Part shown: positions 25,808-33,917 of the stretch, piece by piece
Layout: every line of letters starts with the position of its first letter
Numbering within the stretch: the first letter of the stretch is position 1
Assembly (NCBI GenBank): GCA_964236105.1
Contig: CAXSBC010000012.1
Coordinates: forward strand, 7,347 to 71,346
Source: Lichenicola sp964236105
Lineage (GTDB): Bacteria > Pseudomonadota > Alphaproteobacteria > Acetobacterales > Acetobacteraceae
DNA: 64,000 nucleotides
Direction of reading: 5' to 3'
Program-made: the position numbers and the translations under genes
Notes under the pieces: generated by a model
Database searches by the model: none
What the model saw: only the letters and a program-made list of their open reading frames with translations
What the model was told of the DNA's origin: nothing

Positions 25808-26257
25808 ATGACCACACGCCTGGAACTGACCGAGAAGATCGTCCGGATCAAGCTCGAGCAGGAGCTGAGCTGGGCCGAGCTGGCCGAGCTTGCGGACGAT
25901 CTGTCGAAGGAATTCGTCACCGCGGGCCTGCTCGGGCAGATGACGCTGCCAAAGCAGGCGGCGGAGGCGATCGGCGACCGGCTCGGCCTCGACCCCTACG
26001 AGATCAGGCTGCTGCAGGTGCCGCCGTATCGCGGCTCGCTGCCGACCGCGGTGCCGACCGATCCGCTGATCTACCGCTTCTACGAGCTGGTCTCGGTCTA
26101 TGGCACCACCTTCAAGGCGCTGATCCACGAGGAGTTCGGCGACGGGATCATGAGCGCCATCGACTTCCGCATGGACCTGCAGCGCGAGCCGAACAACGCC
26201 GGCGACCGCGTCGCCATCACGATGAGCGGCAAGTTCCTGCCCTACAAACCCTACTGA
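25808..26257 (+). CDS. cynS: Cyanate hydratase (cyanase)
   Basis: A 149-residue cyanase that converts cyanate plus bicarbonate to ammonia and CO2. The catalytic triad is Arg90, Glu93 and Ser116 (in IYRFYELV and GIMSAIDF), corresponding to R96, E99 and S122 of the E. coli enzyme. An N-terminal helical domain (SWAELAELADDLSKE) precedes the catalytic fold. No CynT or CynR is adjacent. The next gene, encoding a POTRA protein, starts within 20 bp and may be co-transcribed. Confidence 0.95.
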   Translation: MTTRLELTEKIVRIKLEQELSWAELAELADDLSKEFVTAGLLGQMTLPKQAAEAIGDRLGLDPYEIRLLQVPPYRGSLPTAVPTDPLIYRFYELVSVYGTTFKALIHEEFGDGIMSAIDFRMDLQREPNNAGDRVAITMSGKFLPYKPY

Positions 26258-26274
26258 CGAGGATGACGGCCATC

Positions 26275-26889
26275 ATGACCACCACACGGCGTTCCGCTGC
26301 CCTGCTCGCCGGCTCGCTGCTCGGCGCGGCCTCCGCCGCGATGCTGCCGACGACGCCGGCGCACGCGCAGGCGACCGGGAGCTACACGCTGACCAGGATC
26401 ACCTTCCAGGGCAACGTCTTGGTGCCGACCAGCGAGCTGGAGGCGGCGCTGCCGATCCAGGTCGGCCAGACGATCGACCAGGACGGGCTGCAGGCGAACG
26501 TGGCGGCGATCGGGCAGGTGTATCGCCGGCACAATGTCGGCACCGACATCACCCAGCGCCTGTCGACGCTGCACAAGAAGGCGATGATCACCTATGTCAT
26601 GGCCGAGAAGGCGCCGGTGGCGCCGACCGTCACCCATGTCGGCATCACCGCCGACCACGTCACGGTCACCGGCAATGCCCGCATCAAGACGCCGGCCATC
26701 CTGGCGGCCGCGAACGTCAGGCCAGGCGACGGCCTCACCACCGACAAGATCAAGGCGGCGCAGGACGCGATCAGCGCGCTGTACAAGAAGTCCAATATCG
26801 GCTCCACGGTCTCGACCGACTGGACCAACACCGCCACGCCGCAGCATGTCGACCTGGTGTTCAAGATCGTCGAGAAGGCCGACGACTAG
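26275..26889 (+). CDS. Secreted protein with two POTRA domains
   Basis: A 204-residue exported protein. A signal peptide ends near PAHAQA, then two POTRA-like units follow: YTLTRITFQGNVLVPTSELE with a GQTIDQDGL helix, and TVTGNARIKTPAILAA with RPGDGLTTDKI. POTRA domains normally precede BamA/Sam50-type barrels or occur in FtsQ and ShlB-type proteins. Here there is no barrel, so the protein is a stand-alone periplasmic POTRA pair. The Met at 26275 is chosen; another in-frame ATG is 12 bp upstream. Its role is unknown. It is next to cyanase. Confidence 0.65.
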   Translation: MTTTRRSAALLAGSLLGAASAAMLPTTPAHAQATGSYTLTRITFQGNVLVPTSELEAALPIQVGQTIDQDGLQANVAAIGQVYRRHNVGTDITQRLSTLHKKAMITYVMAEKAPVAPTVTHVGITADHVTVTGNARIKTPAILAAANVRPGDGLTTDKIKAAQDAISALYKKSNIGSTVSTDWTNTATPQHVDLVFKIVEKADD

Positions 26890-26908
26890 GCTGCCCGCTT
26901 AAAGGTTC

Positions 26909-26950
26909 AGCGCCAGGATCAGCGCCAGGATCAGCGCCCGGATCAGCGGC
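26909..26950. repeat. 12-bp tandem repeat, 3.5 copies
   Basis: AGCGCCAGGATC is repeated at 26909 and 26921, with a one-base variant at 26933 and a half unit after it. It fills the gap after the POTRA gene and runs into the last codons of bluB on the opposite strand. Confidence 0.8.
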
Positions 26951-27602
26951 GGAGCAGGCGGGGGGCCTCGGCGCGGCGGCGGTCCCATCCGGCGCGCTCC
27001 AGTTCCGGGGTGTCGTCCTCGGCCTGCGGGTAGCCCAGGCAGAAATAGCCGATGAACATCCAGCCGGACGGGACCTCCAGGGCGGCGGCCACGGCGGCGG
27101 GATCGAGGATCGAGACCCAGCCGAGGCCGAGGCCGGCCGCGCGGGCGGCGAGCCACAGCGTATGGGCGGCCATCACCGCCGAATAGGCGGTGGTCTCCGG
27201 CATGGTCGCGCGGCCCAGCCCGTGCCCCTGGTCCGGGTCCGGCTCGGCGAACACGGCGAGATGGCAGGGAGCGTCATCGAGGCCGGCCAGCTTGAGGCGC
27301 GCGTAGGAGGCCATCCGATCGGCCGGCTGCGTCGCGAGCGCGCGGGCGTTGCAGGCCGCAAAGCTCGCGCGCACGGCGTCTCGGCGGGCCGGATCGTCGA
27401 CGGCGACGAAGCGCCAGGGCTGGCTGAGCCCGACCGACGGGGCAAGGCAGGCGAGCTCGAGCAGCGCCTCCAGCATCCCGGCCGGCAGCGCGTCCGGCCG
27501 GAAGCGCCGGACGTCGCGGCGCCACCGGAACAGCTCGGCCAGCCGGTCGCGGAAGGCGCCGTCGAAGGTCGGGCCGGACGAAGCGGCGGCGGAGGGCGTC
27601 AT
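26943..27602 (-). CDS. bluB: 5,6-dimethylbenzimidazole synthase
   Basis: A 219-residue nitroreductase-fold flavoenzyme of the BluB family, which breaks down FMN to make 5,6-dimethylbenzimidazole, the lower ligand of vitamin B12. Diagnostic parts are FRWRRDVRRFRPD (FMN phosphate contact), LAPSVGLSQPWRFV, the ATMPETTAYSAVMAAHTLWL stretch and GLGLGWVSILDP. The length fits the family. No other cobalamin genes are adjacent; the CysG-like gene is 2.3 kb away. It is convergent with the POTRA gene. Confidence 0.92.
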   Translation of the reverse strand: MTPSAAASSGPTFDGAFRDRLAELFRWRRDVRRFRPDALPAGMLEALLELACLAPSVGLSQPWRFVAVDDPARRDAVRASFAACNARALATQPADRMASYARLKLAGLDDAPCHLAVFAEPDPDQGHGLGRATMPETTAYSAVMAAHTLWLAARAAGLGLGWVSILDPAAVAAALEVPSGWMFIGYFCLGYPQAEDDTPELERAGWDRRRAEAPRLLRR

Positions 27603-27709
27603 GACGGGGTTCTACAACAGCCGGTCGAAGCCGGCAGCCCGGCGGCTCTTGTTCCGGCGCCCGTTGGAGGCACTACTGCGCCGACCCATCGCCAAGCCGG
27701 ATACCCGCC

Positions 27710-29914
27710 ATGCCTTATCTCCCCCTGCGTCACGCGACCCTCCTGCTCGGCATCGGCCTGTCGCTGCCATCCTGCCTGCCGGGCCGGGGACAGGCGGCCG
27801 AGGGATGCTTCGAGACCCTGGCCGCGACGCGGAGCTACACGCTGGGCATGCCGTCGCACGCGGTGCCGACGCCGGACGGCAGGTCGGTGCTGTTCCTGCG
27901 CTCCGGGCCGCGCGACACGGCGCTCGGGCTGTTCCGCTTCGACCTGGCGACGGGGACCGAGACCGCGCTGGCGCGGCCGGATGCGGCGCCCGAGCAGCTG
28001 TCGGTGGCGGAAAAGGCGCGTCGCGAGCGGGCGCGGATGACGCTGTCCGGGATCACCGACTTCGCGGTGTCGCGCGACGGGGCGACCGTGCTGGTGAGCC
28101 AGGGCGACCGGCTGAGCCGCCTGGCACTCGCCGACGGGCGCAGCACGCCGGTGCCGGGGGCGGGATGGATCGCGCCGCGCCTGTCGCCGGACGGCCGCTT
28201 CGTGGCGGCGGTGCGCGACAACGACCTGCATGTGGTCGACCTCGCCAGCGGCCAGGACCGGCAGCTCACCACCGGCGGCAGCGAGACGCTGACGCACGGT
28301 CTGGCCGAGTTCGCCGCCGCCGAGGAGCTCGAGCGGGCGGACGGTGCCTGGTGGTCGCCCGACGGCGGCACGCTGCTCTACGAGGAGGCCGACACCTCCG
28401 GCGTCGAGCGGCACTTCATCGCCGATCCCGTGCACCCCGACCGCGCGCCGGTGGAGTTCCGCTATCCGCGCGCCGGCACCGCCAACGCGGTGCTCCGGCT
28501 CGGGCTGATCGCGCGGGATGGCGGGCCGACGCGTTGGGTGGACTGGGATCACGCCGCGTTCCCCTATCTCGCCCGGGTGGTGTGGCCGCAGCGAGGCGGG
28601 CGGCTGTCGCTGGTGGTGCTGAACCGGAGCCAGACCGAGGAGCGGCTGCTGTCGGTCGATCCGGCGACCGGGCATGCGGCCACCCTGCTGCGCGAGACCG
28701 ATCCCGCCTGGATCGACCTGACGCCGGGGATCGGCCAGGCCGGGCTGTCGCTGCCGCGCTGGCTGCCGGACGGATCGGGCTTCCTGTGGGCAGCCGAGCG
28801 CGGGGATCGCTGGCAGCTGGAGCTGCGCCACGCCGACGGGTCGCTGGATCATGCGGTGACCGGACCCGACCTGCCGTTCCTCGCCCTCGAGGATCTGGAT
28901 GATCGTGCCGGAACGGTGACCGTGCGGGCCAACCCGGACCGGCTCGGCGAGGCGCTCTACCGGGTGTCGCTGAAGACCGGTGCCGCGCAGCCGATCGCCC
29001 GCGAGCCCGGCCTGCACGAGGCGAGCTTCGACGAGGACGGGCATGCGATCTTCGCCGACCGCTTCAGCGGCGCCGACGGCTCCGCGGCCACGCTGGTGCG
29101 CGACGCCGGCGGCCGCGTGCTGGCGACGCTGCGCAGCGTGGCTGAGGTGCCGGCATCGCTGCCCAGGCCCGGCTTCATGACGGTGGGGGCTGCCGGGATG
29201 GACGCGATGGTCGTGCGCCCGAGGGGGTTCGTGGCGGGCCGGCGCTATCCGGTGGTGCTTTGGGTTTATGCGGGGCCGACGGCGAAGATGGTCCAGCGCT
29301 CGCCGCGCCTGTATTTCGAGGATCAGTGCCTGGCCGATCGCGGCTTCATCGTCGCCAGCATCGACGGACGCGGCACGCAGGGACGCGGGCACGACTGGGA
29401 ACGGGCGATCCGGAACAACCTGATCGACCTGCCGCTCGCCGACCAGGTCGACGGGCTGAAGGCACTGGCGGCGCGGGTGCCGGAGATGGATCTCACCCGC
29501 GTCGGCGTCACCGGCTGGTCGTTCGGCGGCTACTTCACGGCCATGGCGACGATCCGGCGGCCGGACGTGTTCAAGGTGGGGGTCGCCGGCGCGCCGGTGG
29601 TGGACTTCGCCGACTACGACTCGGCCTATACCGAGCGCTATCTCGGCACCCCGCAGGCCGATCCCACCGGCTACCGCGCGAGCGACGTGCTGACCTATGC
29701 GGGCGGGTTGGCGCGGCCGCTGCTGCTGATGCATGGGCTGACCGACGACAACGTGTATTTCGAGAACACGGTGAAGCTGACCCAGGCGCTGATCGCGGCG
29801 GGCAGGCCGTATCAGCTGCTGCTGCTGCCGGGCACGCACCTGCTGTCGGATCCGGCGATCAGGGCGCGGGTGTCGGAGGTCCGGGCGGGGTTTCTGGGGG
29901 ACCACCTGAAGTAA
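27710..29914 (+). CDS. S9B dipeptidyl peptidase IV-type serine peptidase
   Basis: A 734-residue exported prolyl peptidase. A signal with a possible lipobox-like LPSC lies near residues 18-24. The N-terminal beta-propeller includes the double-Glu motif AAEELERADGAWW, which binds the substrate N-terminus in DPP-IV. The C-terminal alpha/beta-hydrolase carries nucleophile Ser604 in GWSFGGYF, Asp about 679 in GLTDDNVYF and His about 710 in LPGTHLL. It should release Xaa-Pro dipeptides in the periplasm. The His context is a variant of the usual DxxH. It is divergent from bluB and convergent with folE across a paired hairpin. Confidence 0.9.
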   Translation: MPYLPLRHATLLLGIGLSLPSCLPGRGQAAEGCFETLAATRSYTLGMPSHAVPTPDGRSVLFLRSGPRDTALGLFRFDLATGTETALARPDAAPEQLSVAEKARRERARMTLSGITDFAVSRDGATVLVSQGDRLSRLALADGRSTPVPGAGWIAPRLSPDGRFVAAVRDNDLHVVDLASGQDRQLTTGGSETLTHGLAEFAAAEELERADGAWWSPDGGTLLYEEADTSGVERHFIADPVHPDRAPVEFRYPRAGTANAVLRLGLIARDGGPTRWVDWDHAAFPYLARVVWPQRGGRLSLVVLNRSQTEERLLSVDPATGHAATLLRETDPAWIDLTPGIGQAGLSLPRWLPDGSGFLWAAERGDRWQLELRHADGSLDHAVTGPDLPFLALEDLDDRAGTVTVRANPDRLGEALYRVSLKTGAAQPIAREPGLHEASFDEDGHAIFADRFSGADGSAATLVRDAGGRVLATLRSVAEVPASLPRPGFMTVGAAGMDAMVVRPRGFVAGRRYPVVLWVYAGPTAKMVQRSPRLYFEDQCLADRGFIVASIDGRGTQGRGHDWERAIRNNLIDLPLADQVDGLKALAARVPEMDLTRVGVTGWSFGGYFTAMATIRRPDVFKVGVAGAPVVDFADYDSAYTERYLGTPQADPTGYRASDVLTYAGGLARPLLLMHGLTDDNVYFENTVKLTQALIAAGRPYQLLLLPGTHLLSDPAIRARVSEVRAGFLGDHLK

Positions 29915-29917
29915 GAC

Positions 29918-29961
29918 GCAGGGGCGCTGCCCCTGCACCCCGGCAAAGGCGGAGCCTTTGC
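29918..29961. terminator. Paired hairpin repeat, copy 3 (convergent gap)
   Basis: GCAGGGGC-GCT-GCCCCTGC (29918-29936) and GCAAAGGC-GGA-GCCTTTGC (29943-29961) form two perfect 8-bp hairpins. They fill the 57-bp gap between the convergent peptidase and folE genes. The layout, loop size and flanks (ACCCCGG between, AATCCG after) match copy 1. Confidence 0.7.
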
Positions 29962-29971
29962 AATCCGCTTT

Positions 29972-30598
29972 CTAGTCGTAGGGGGTGGCGGGGGAGGGGC
30001 GGCCGAGCATCGACAGCAGCTCCTTGCGGGTGTCGGAGTTGGTGCGGAACACGCCGAGCATGCGGCTGGTGACCATCGACACGCCGGGGCGGTGCACGCC
30101 GCGGGTGGTCATGCACTGGTGGCCGGCCTCCAGGATCACGGCGACGCCATGCGGCTGCAGCACGTCGTTGATGGTGTTGGCGATCTGCGCGGTCAGGCGC
30201 TCCTGGATCTGCAGCCGCCTAGCATAGACGTCGACCACGCGGGCAAGCTTGCTGATGCCCACCACGCGACGGGCCGGCAGGTAGGCCACATGCGCCCGGC
30301 CGATGATCGGCACCATGTGATGCTCGCAATGGCTCTCGAAGCGGATGTCGCGCAGCAGCACGATCTCGTCATAGTCCTCGACCTCGGCGAAGGTGCGGTT
30401 GAGCATCGCCACCGGATCGTCGGCATAGCCCTGATAGAACTCCTCGTAGGACCGCACGACCCGCCTGGGGGTGTCGTGCAGCCCCTCGCGCGCCGGGTCC
30501 TCGCCTGCCCAGCGCAGCAGGGTCCGCACGGCGTCCTCGGCCTCCTCGCGGCTCGGCCGCTGCACCCCGGCCGTCCCCACCTCGACCTGGTTATCCAT
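29972..30598 (-). CDS. folE: GTP cyclohydrolase I
   Basis: A 208-residue enzyme for the first step of folate (and pterin) synthesis, GTP to dihydroneopterin triphosphate. The zinc and catalytic residues are in ESHCEHHMVPI and GHQCMTTRGV. Other diagnostic blocks are YARRLQIQERLTAQIA and the N-terminal EEFYQGY with DPVAMLNRTF. It is the last gene of a probable metZ-apaG-folE operon; the gap to apaG is 27 bp. Confidence 0.95.
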   Translation of the reverse strand: MDNQVEVGTAGVQRPSREEAEDAVRTLLRWAGEDPAREGLHDTPRRVVRSYEEFYQGYADDPVAMLNRTFAEVEDYDEIVLLRDIRFESHCEHHMVPIIGRAHVAYLPARRVVGISKLARVVDVYARRLQIQERLTAQIANTINDVLQPHGVAVILEAGHQCMTTRGVHRPGVSMVTSRMLGVFRTNSDTRKELLSMLGRPSPATPYD

Positions 30599-30625
30599 CA
30601 GCGCATCGTCCCGGCACCGCGGCCC

Positions 30626-31102
30626 CTAGTGCACGATCCCCGGCTGATGCGGGCTGTCGAGGCTGAAGGCCGGGATCGCCACGTCGAACCGCTCTCCCGA
30701 CACCGTGGCGATCATGTGGTAGGCGCCCGACATGAAGCCCGACGGCGTCTCCAGCGGCGTGCCGGAGGTGTATTCGAACGCCTCGCCGGGATCGAGCTGC
30801 GGCTGCTCGCCGACCACGCCCTCGCCCTGCACGTGCTGGATGCGGCCGGCGGCGTCGGTGATCTGCCAGGTGCGACGCAGCAGCCGGACATTCTCGCGGC
30901 CGTGATTCTCGATGCGGATGCGGTAGGCCCAGAGATACTGCCGGTCGTCCGGCTGCGACTGGTCCTCGAGGAAGACGGTGCGGACGCTGACCCGGATGCC
31001 GCGGGTGGTGGTGGTGTAGTCGCCGGCCTCGCCGCCGTCGCCGGCCGCGATCAGGTCGGAATCGATCGCCAGGCTGACCGGCATGCGTCCCTTGTCCTTC
31101 AT
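30626..31102 (-). CDS. apaG: ApaG-family protein
   Basis: A 158-residue ApaG protein (beta-sandwich, sometimes called Co2+/Mg2+ efflux-related). The motifs are YLWAYRIRIENHG, LLRRTWQITDAAG, the HVQGEGVVGEQPQLDPGE block and TPLETPSGFMSGAYHM. The N-terminal 30 residues are longer than in E. coli ApaG. The biochemical role is not settled. It lies between metZ (37 bp upstream) and folE on the same strand. Confidence 0.92.
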   Translation of the reverse strand: MKDKGRMPVSLAIDSDLIAAGDGGEAGDYTTTTRGIRVSVRTVFLEDQSQPDDRQYLWAYRIRIENHGRENVRLLRRTWQITDAAGRIQHVQGEGVVGEQPQLDPGEAFEYTSGTPLETPSGFMSGAYHMIATVSGERFDVAIPAFSLDSPHQPGIVH

Positions 31103-31139
31103 GGCGCTGTTCCTTCCCTGCCGCTTCGCGGTGCCGATG

Positions 31140-32360
31140 CTATTCCGCGGCCCGGCGGCTGGCCACGTCGCCGTCGCGCAATGCCGCGATGCCGCGCGAC
31201 AGGTCGTCGGTCAGGTCGCGGACATCCTCCAGCCCGACCGACAGGCGGATCACGCCGTCGGTGATGCCAAGACGCGCCCGCTCGCCGGCACCGATCTTCA
31301 TATGGGTGGTGGTGGCCGGATGGGTGACCATCGAGCGGCTGTCGCCCAGGTTGTTGGACACCGCGATCAGGCGCAGCGCGTTCATCAGCCGGAAGGCGCC
31401 CGCCTTGCCGCCCGCCGCCTCGAAGGTGACCAGGGTGCCGCCCTGGCTCATCTGGCGCATGGCGAGCGCGTGCTGCGGGTGGTCGGGGCGTCCGGGGAAC
31501 CAGACGCGGCTGATCCCGGGCGAGGCGGCCAGGAAGGCGGCGACCGCCTCGGCGCTGCGGCTCATGGCATCGACGCGCAGCGCCAGCGTCTCCAGTCCCT
31601 TGAGCAGCACCCAGGCGTTGAAGGGCGACATCGCCGGGCCGGTGTTGCGGATGAAGGGCTGCAGCGTGTTCTCGATCCAGTCCTTGGCGCCGAGCACCGC
31701 GCCGCCCAGCACCCGGCCCTGCCCGTCCATGTGCTTGGTGCAGGAATACACCACCACGTCGGCGCCGAACTCGATCGGCTTCTGCAGCAGCGGCGTCGCG
31801 AACACGTTGTCGACCACCACGACGGCGCCGGCCCGGTGCGCCAGGTCGCACACCGCGCGCAGGTCGACGATGTCGAGCATCGGGTTCGACGGCGTTTCCA
31901 GCAGCACGCACGCGGCAGGGGTCGCCAGCGCCGCCGCCCAGGCCTGGAGGTCGCCGCCATCGACGAACACGCTCTCGATGCCGTAGCGCGGCAGCAGGTT
32001 GGCCACGATCCAGTAGCAGGAGCCGAACAGCGCGCGGGCGGCGACGATGCGGTCGCCGGCCTTGAGGTGGCTCAGCAGGGCCGCGCTGACGGCCGCCATG
32101 CCGGTGGCGGTGGCGCGGCAGTCCTCGGCACCTTCCAGCGCGGCCAGACGCCGTTCCAGCGCGGCCACGGTCGGGTTGCCGAAGCGGCTGTACTGGTAGT
32201 GGGTGGCCTGGCCGAGAAAGGTCGCCTCAGCCTGCTCGGCATCGTCGTAGACGAAGCCCGAGGTGAGGAACATCGCCTCGCTGGTCTCGCCATAGGGCGT
32301 GCGCTCGGTGCCGGCATGGACCAGCAGGGTGGCGGGGCGGAGGGCGGTCTCGTCGGTCAT
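31140..32360 (-). CDS. metZ: O-succinylhomoserine/O-acetylhomoserine sulfhydrylase
   Basis: A 406-residue PLP enzyme of the Cys/Met metabolism family. The PLP Lys is in YSCTKHMDGQ (about residue 209), with the usual HYQYSRFGNPT, ETPSNPMLDI and NLGDSRSMVTHPATTTH. It makes homocysteine directly from activated homoserine and sulfide. The start is the Met of MTDETALRP, with an AGGGA upstream. An AUG-free leader with a SAM-II riboswitch begins about 110 bases upstream, so expression should drop when S-adenosylmethionine is high. It heads an operon with apaG and folE and works with metX/metW elsewhere in the window. Confidence 0.92.
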   Translation of the reverse strand: MTDETALRPATLLVHAGTERTPYGETSEAMFLTSGFVYDDAEQAEATFLGQATHYQYSRFGNPTVAALERRLAALEGAEDCRATATGMAAVSAALLSHLKAGDRIVAARALFGSCYWIVANLLPRYGIESVFVDGGDLQAWAAALATPAACVLLETPSNPMLDIVDLRAVCDLAHRAGAVVVVDNVFATPLLQKPIEFGADVVVYSCTKHMDGQGRVLGGAVLGAKDWIENTLQPFIRNTGPAMSPFNAWVLLKGLETLALRVDAMSRSAEAVAAFLAASPGISRVWFPGRPDHPQHALAMRQMSQGGTLVTFEAAGGKAGAFRLMNALRLIAVSNNLGDSRSMVTHPATTTHMKIGAGERARLGITDGVIRLSVGLEDVRDLTDDLSRGIAALRDGDVASRRAAE

Positions 32361-32470
32361 CTGGCGTCCCTGTGGGGTCGAAGGCGACGGCGCAGACCGC
32401 TGTCTTCCGGGAAGGTGGCGGGAGCCGAACCTGGATGCCGAGACGGACTGCGTCATGCGAGCCAGCCGCC

Positions 32471-32530
32471 AGGGCCTCTTTAGCGCGCTTGTTTTACCTC
32501 GCCGCAATCCGGCCGGACAAATCGCGAGGG
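32471..32530 (-). ncRNA. SAM-II riboswitch in the metZ leader
   Basis: Read on the minus strand, CCTCGC pairs with GCGAGG to form stem P1 around a loop GATTTGTCCGGCC...GGATTGCG. After P1 comes TAAAACAAGCGCGCTAAAGAGG, the conserved SAM-II 3' segment. A GGCC in the loop can pair with the GGCC of CTAAAGAGGCC to form the pseudoknot. Both the conserved bases and the H-type pseudoknot order fit SAM-II, a class found before met genes in alphaproteobacteria. It lies between a good promoter and the metZ start. Confidence 0.9.
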
Positions 32531-32571
32531 ATGCCGCCGGCCGCCGGCGCGACCGATGGGGATCGGCACAA

Positions 32572-32601
32572 TCTCTACGAGCGGAAGCGGTCTTGCGTCA
32601 A
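32572..32601 (-). promoter_or_regulatory. Predicted sigma70-type promoter of metZ
   Basis: On the minus strand TTGACG (32601-32596) and TAGAGA (32577-32572) are separated by 18 bp. Transcription would start about 35 bases before the riboswitch, giving a leader of about 200 bases. The -35 box is close to consensus. Confidence 0.55.
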
Positions 32602-32613
32602 CAGCAAGCGCCG

Positions 32614-32642
32614 TTGCGGAGCCGTGGCCTGGACCCTATAAA
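32614..32642 (+). promoter_or_regulatory. Predicted promoter of the tRNA-Gly gene
   Basis: TTGCGG (32614-32619) and TATAAA (32637-32642) are separated by 17 bp. They lie about 19 bases before the tRNA 5' end, so transcription would start just upstream of the tRNA. It is back to back with the metZ promoter. Confidence 0.6.
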
Positions 32643-32660
32643 GTCGGGACCGCGGTCCGG

Positions 32661-32734
32661 GCGGGTGTAGTTCAATGGTAGAACGGCAGCTTCCCAAGCT
32701 GCATACGAGGGTTCGATTCCCTTCACCCGCTCCA
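32661..32734 (+). tRNA. tRNA-Gly (anticodon CCC)
   Basis: A complete cloverleaf: acceptor GCGGGTG pairs with CACCCGC; D arm GTTCAATGGTAGAAC; anticodon stem GCAGC/GCTGC with loop TTCCCAA giving anticodon CCC (reads GGG); T arm GAGGG-TTCGATT-CCCTT. The discriminator is U and CCA is encoded (TCCA). It is divergent from metZ. Confidence 0.95.
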
Positions 32735-32751
32735 TGCGCGCAGCCCGGACA

Positions 32752-33345
32752 TCACTGGCGCGTCGGCGGCTGCGCCGTCGCCTGCCGCTCGCGGACGCGT
32801 TCCTGGTGGCGTTCGACCGAGCGCCTGAGGTTGCCGATCGGCGCTGCCGGCAGGGTGTCGTGATAGGTGTCGCCCGCCCAGACCCAGCGGTCCTTGTCGC
32901 CCACCACGAGGTCGTGCATGCCGCCGGCCGAGGTCGGCAGCACCTTGATCGGGCCGCTGACGGAGTCGAGCACCTTGATCCAGTCGCCGCCATGCTTGAG
33001 GTAGACCGAGGTCGAGCAGCCGGCCGAGCCGCACAGGCTGGCGGACTGCACCTGTACGAACAGGGCGGTCTCGCCGTGCCGGGCGGACAGCGGCGCCGAG
33101 CCGATCAGCACCAACGGGATCTCGCGGCGCTTGGCAGCGCTCGCCAGGTCGTCGGCGTTGAGCTGGCGCGCGGCCAGGTCGAGCGCGCTGCCCGGCTGCT
33201 GGGTGAGGATCACCGGGGCGGCGCCGGGGCCTGAGGCCGTCGCGTGGCCATGATGATGGCGGGCGGCGTCGGCCGGCCGGGCCAGCAGGAGCGGCAGCAG
33301 AAGCAGAAGCGGAAACGGCGAGGGACCGGTCGGGCGGCGGATCAT
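32752..33345 (-). CDS. Exported hypothetical protein
   Basis: About 197 residues. The start is placed at MIRRPTGPSPFP, which gives a short signal peptide with a long Leu run and cleavage near PADAA. The mature N-terminus is His-rich (RHHHGHA), followed by a compact domain with two Cys in LCGSAGCSTSVYL and a conserved-looking DLVVGDKDRWVW. I do not recognise a named family; it could be a small periplasmic protein with a disulfide and possible metal binding. The C-terminal tail is charged and Arg/Gln-rich. It is convergent with the tRNA gene. Confidence 0.6.
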   Translation of the reverse strand: MIRRPTGPSPFPLLLLLPLLLARPADAARHHHGHATASGPGAAPVILTQQPGSALDLAARQLNADDLASAAKRREIPLVLIGSAPLSARHGETALFVQVQSASLCGSAGCSTSVYLKHGGDWIKVLDSVSGPIKVLPTSAGGMHDLVVGDKDRWVWAGDTYHDTLPAAPIGNLRRSVERHQERVRERQATAQPPTRQ

Positions 33346-33427
33346 GGTCTGGGTTCCGTGCGGCATCGCCGAGGTGCGGGGAGGCTGAGTCATACCCGGA
33401 ACAAGCAAGGGCGACGAGGGGAGCAGG

Positions 33428-33655
33428 ATGGCGGTCATGCAGCCGGAGCCGGGACTGTACCGGCACTACAAGGGCGGGCTCTACACGGTGCTCTGCGTGG
33501 GCCGGCACAGCGAGACCGAGGAATGGCTGGTCGTCTATCGGGCCGAGGCGGGCGGCACCGTCTGGATCAGGCCGCTGGCGATGTGGGCCGAGACGGTGCC
33601 GCATGGCGGGGCCGAGGTGCCGCGCTTCGCCTTTCTCCGGCCGGCACCGGACTGA
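33428..33655 (+). CDS. DUF1653 domain protein
   Basis: A 75-residue small protein of the DUF1653 family. The signature is GLYRHYKGGLYTVL, then HSETEEWLVVYR, with WIRPLAMWAE and RFAFL at the end. The fold is SH3-like and the function unknown. The start is the ATG at 33428. It is divergent from the exported hypothetical gene by 82 bp. Confidence 0.85.
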   Translation: MAVMQPEPGLYRHYKGGLYTVLCVGRHSETEEWLVVYRAEAGGTVWIRPLAMWAETVPHGGAEVPRFAFLRPAPD

Positions 33656-33917
33656 GCGGCGAGGCCGGCACGGGATGCCGCCGGACGCGCGGCCGCAGCG
33701 CCTGCCCGGCGCGCGGTTCTGGTGTCGGCGGTTCCGGCGACACGCGTCCAGAACGGCGCCTTCAGCCTGACGCTGCGACGGGACGTCAGCGAGATCGCCG
33801 TCGCCCTCAACGACAACGTCCCGGGCGGCGTTGGCCATGACGGTTGCGGGCTGGAGCTGCGGCTGGACGATCTGCAGGGCGTGCGGGCCGGCCGCGACCG
33901 AGGCCGCCGGTCCCCGC

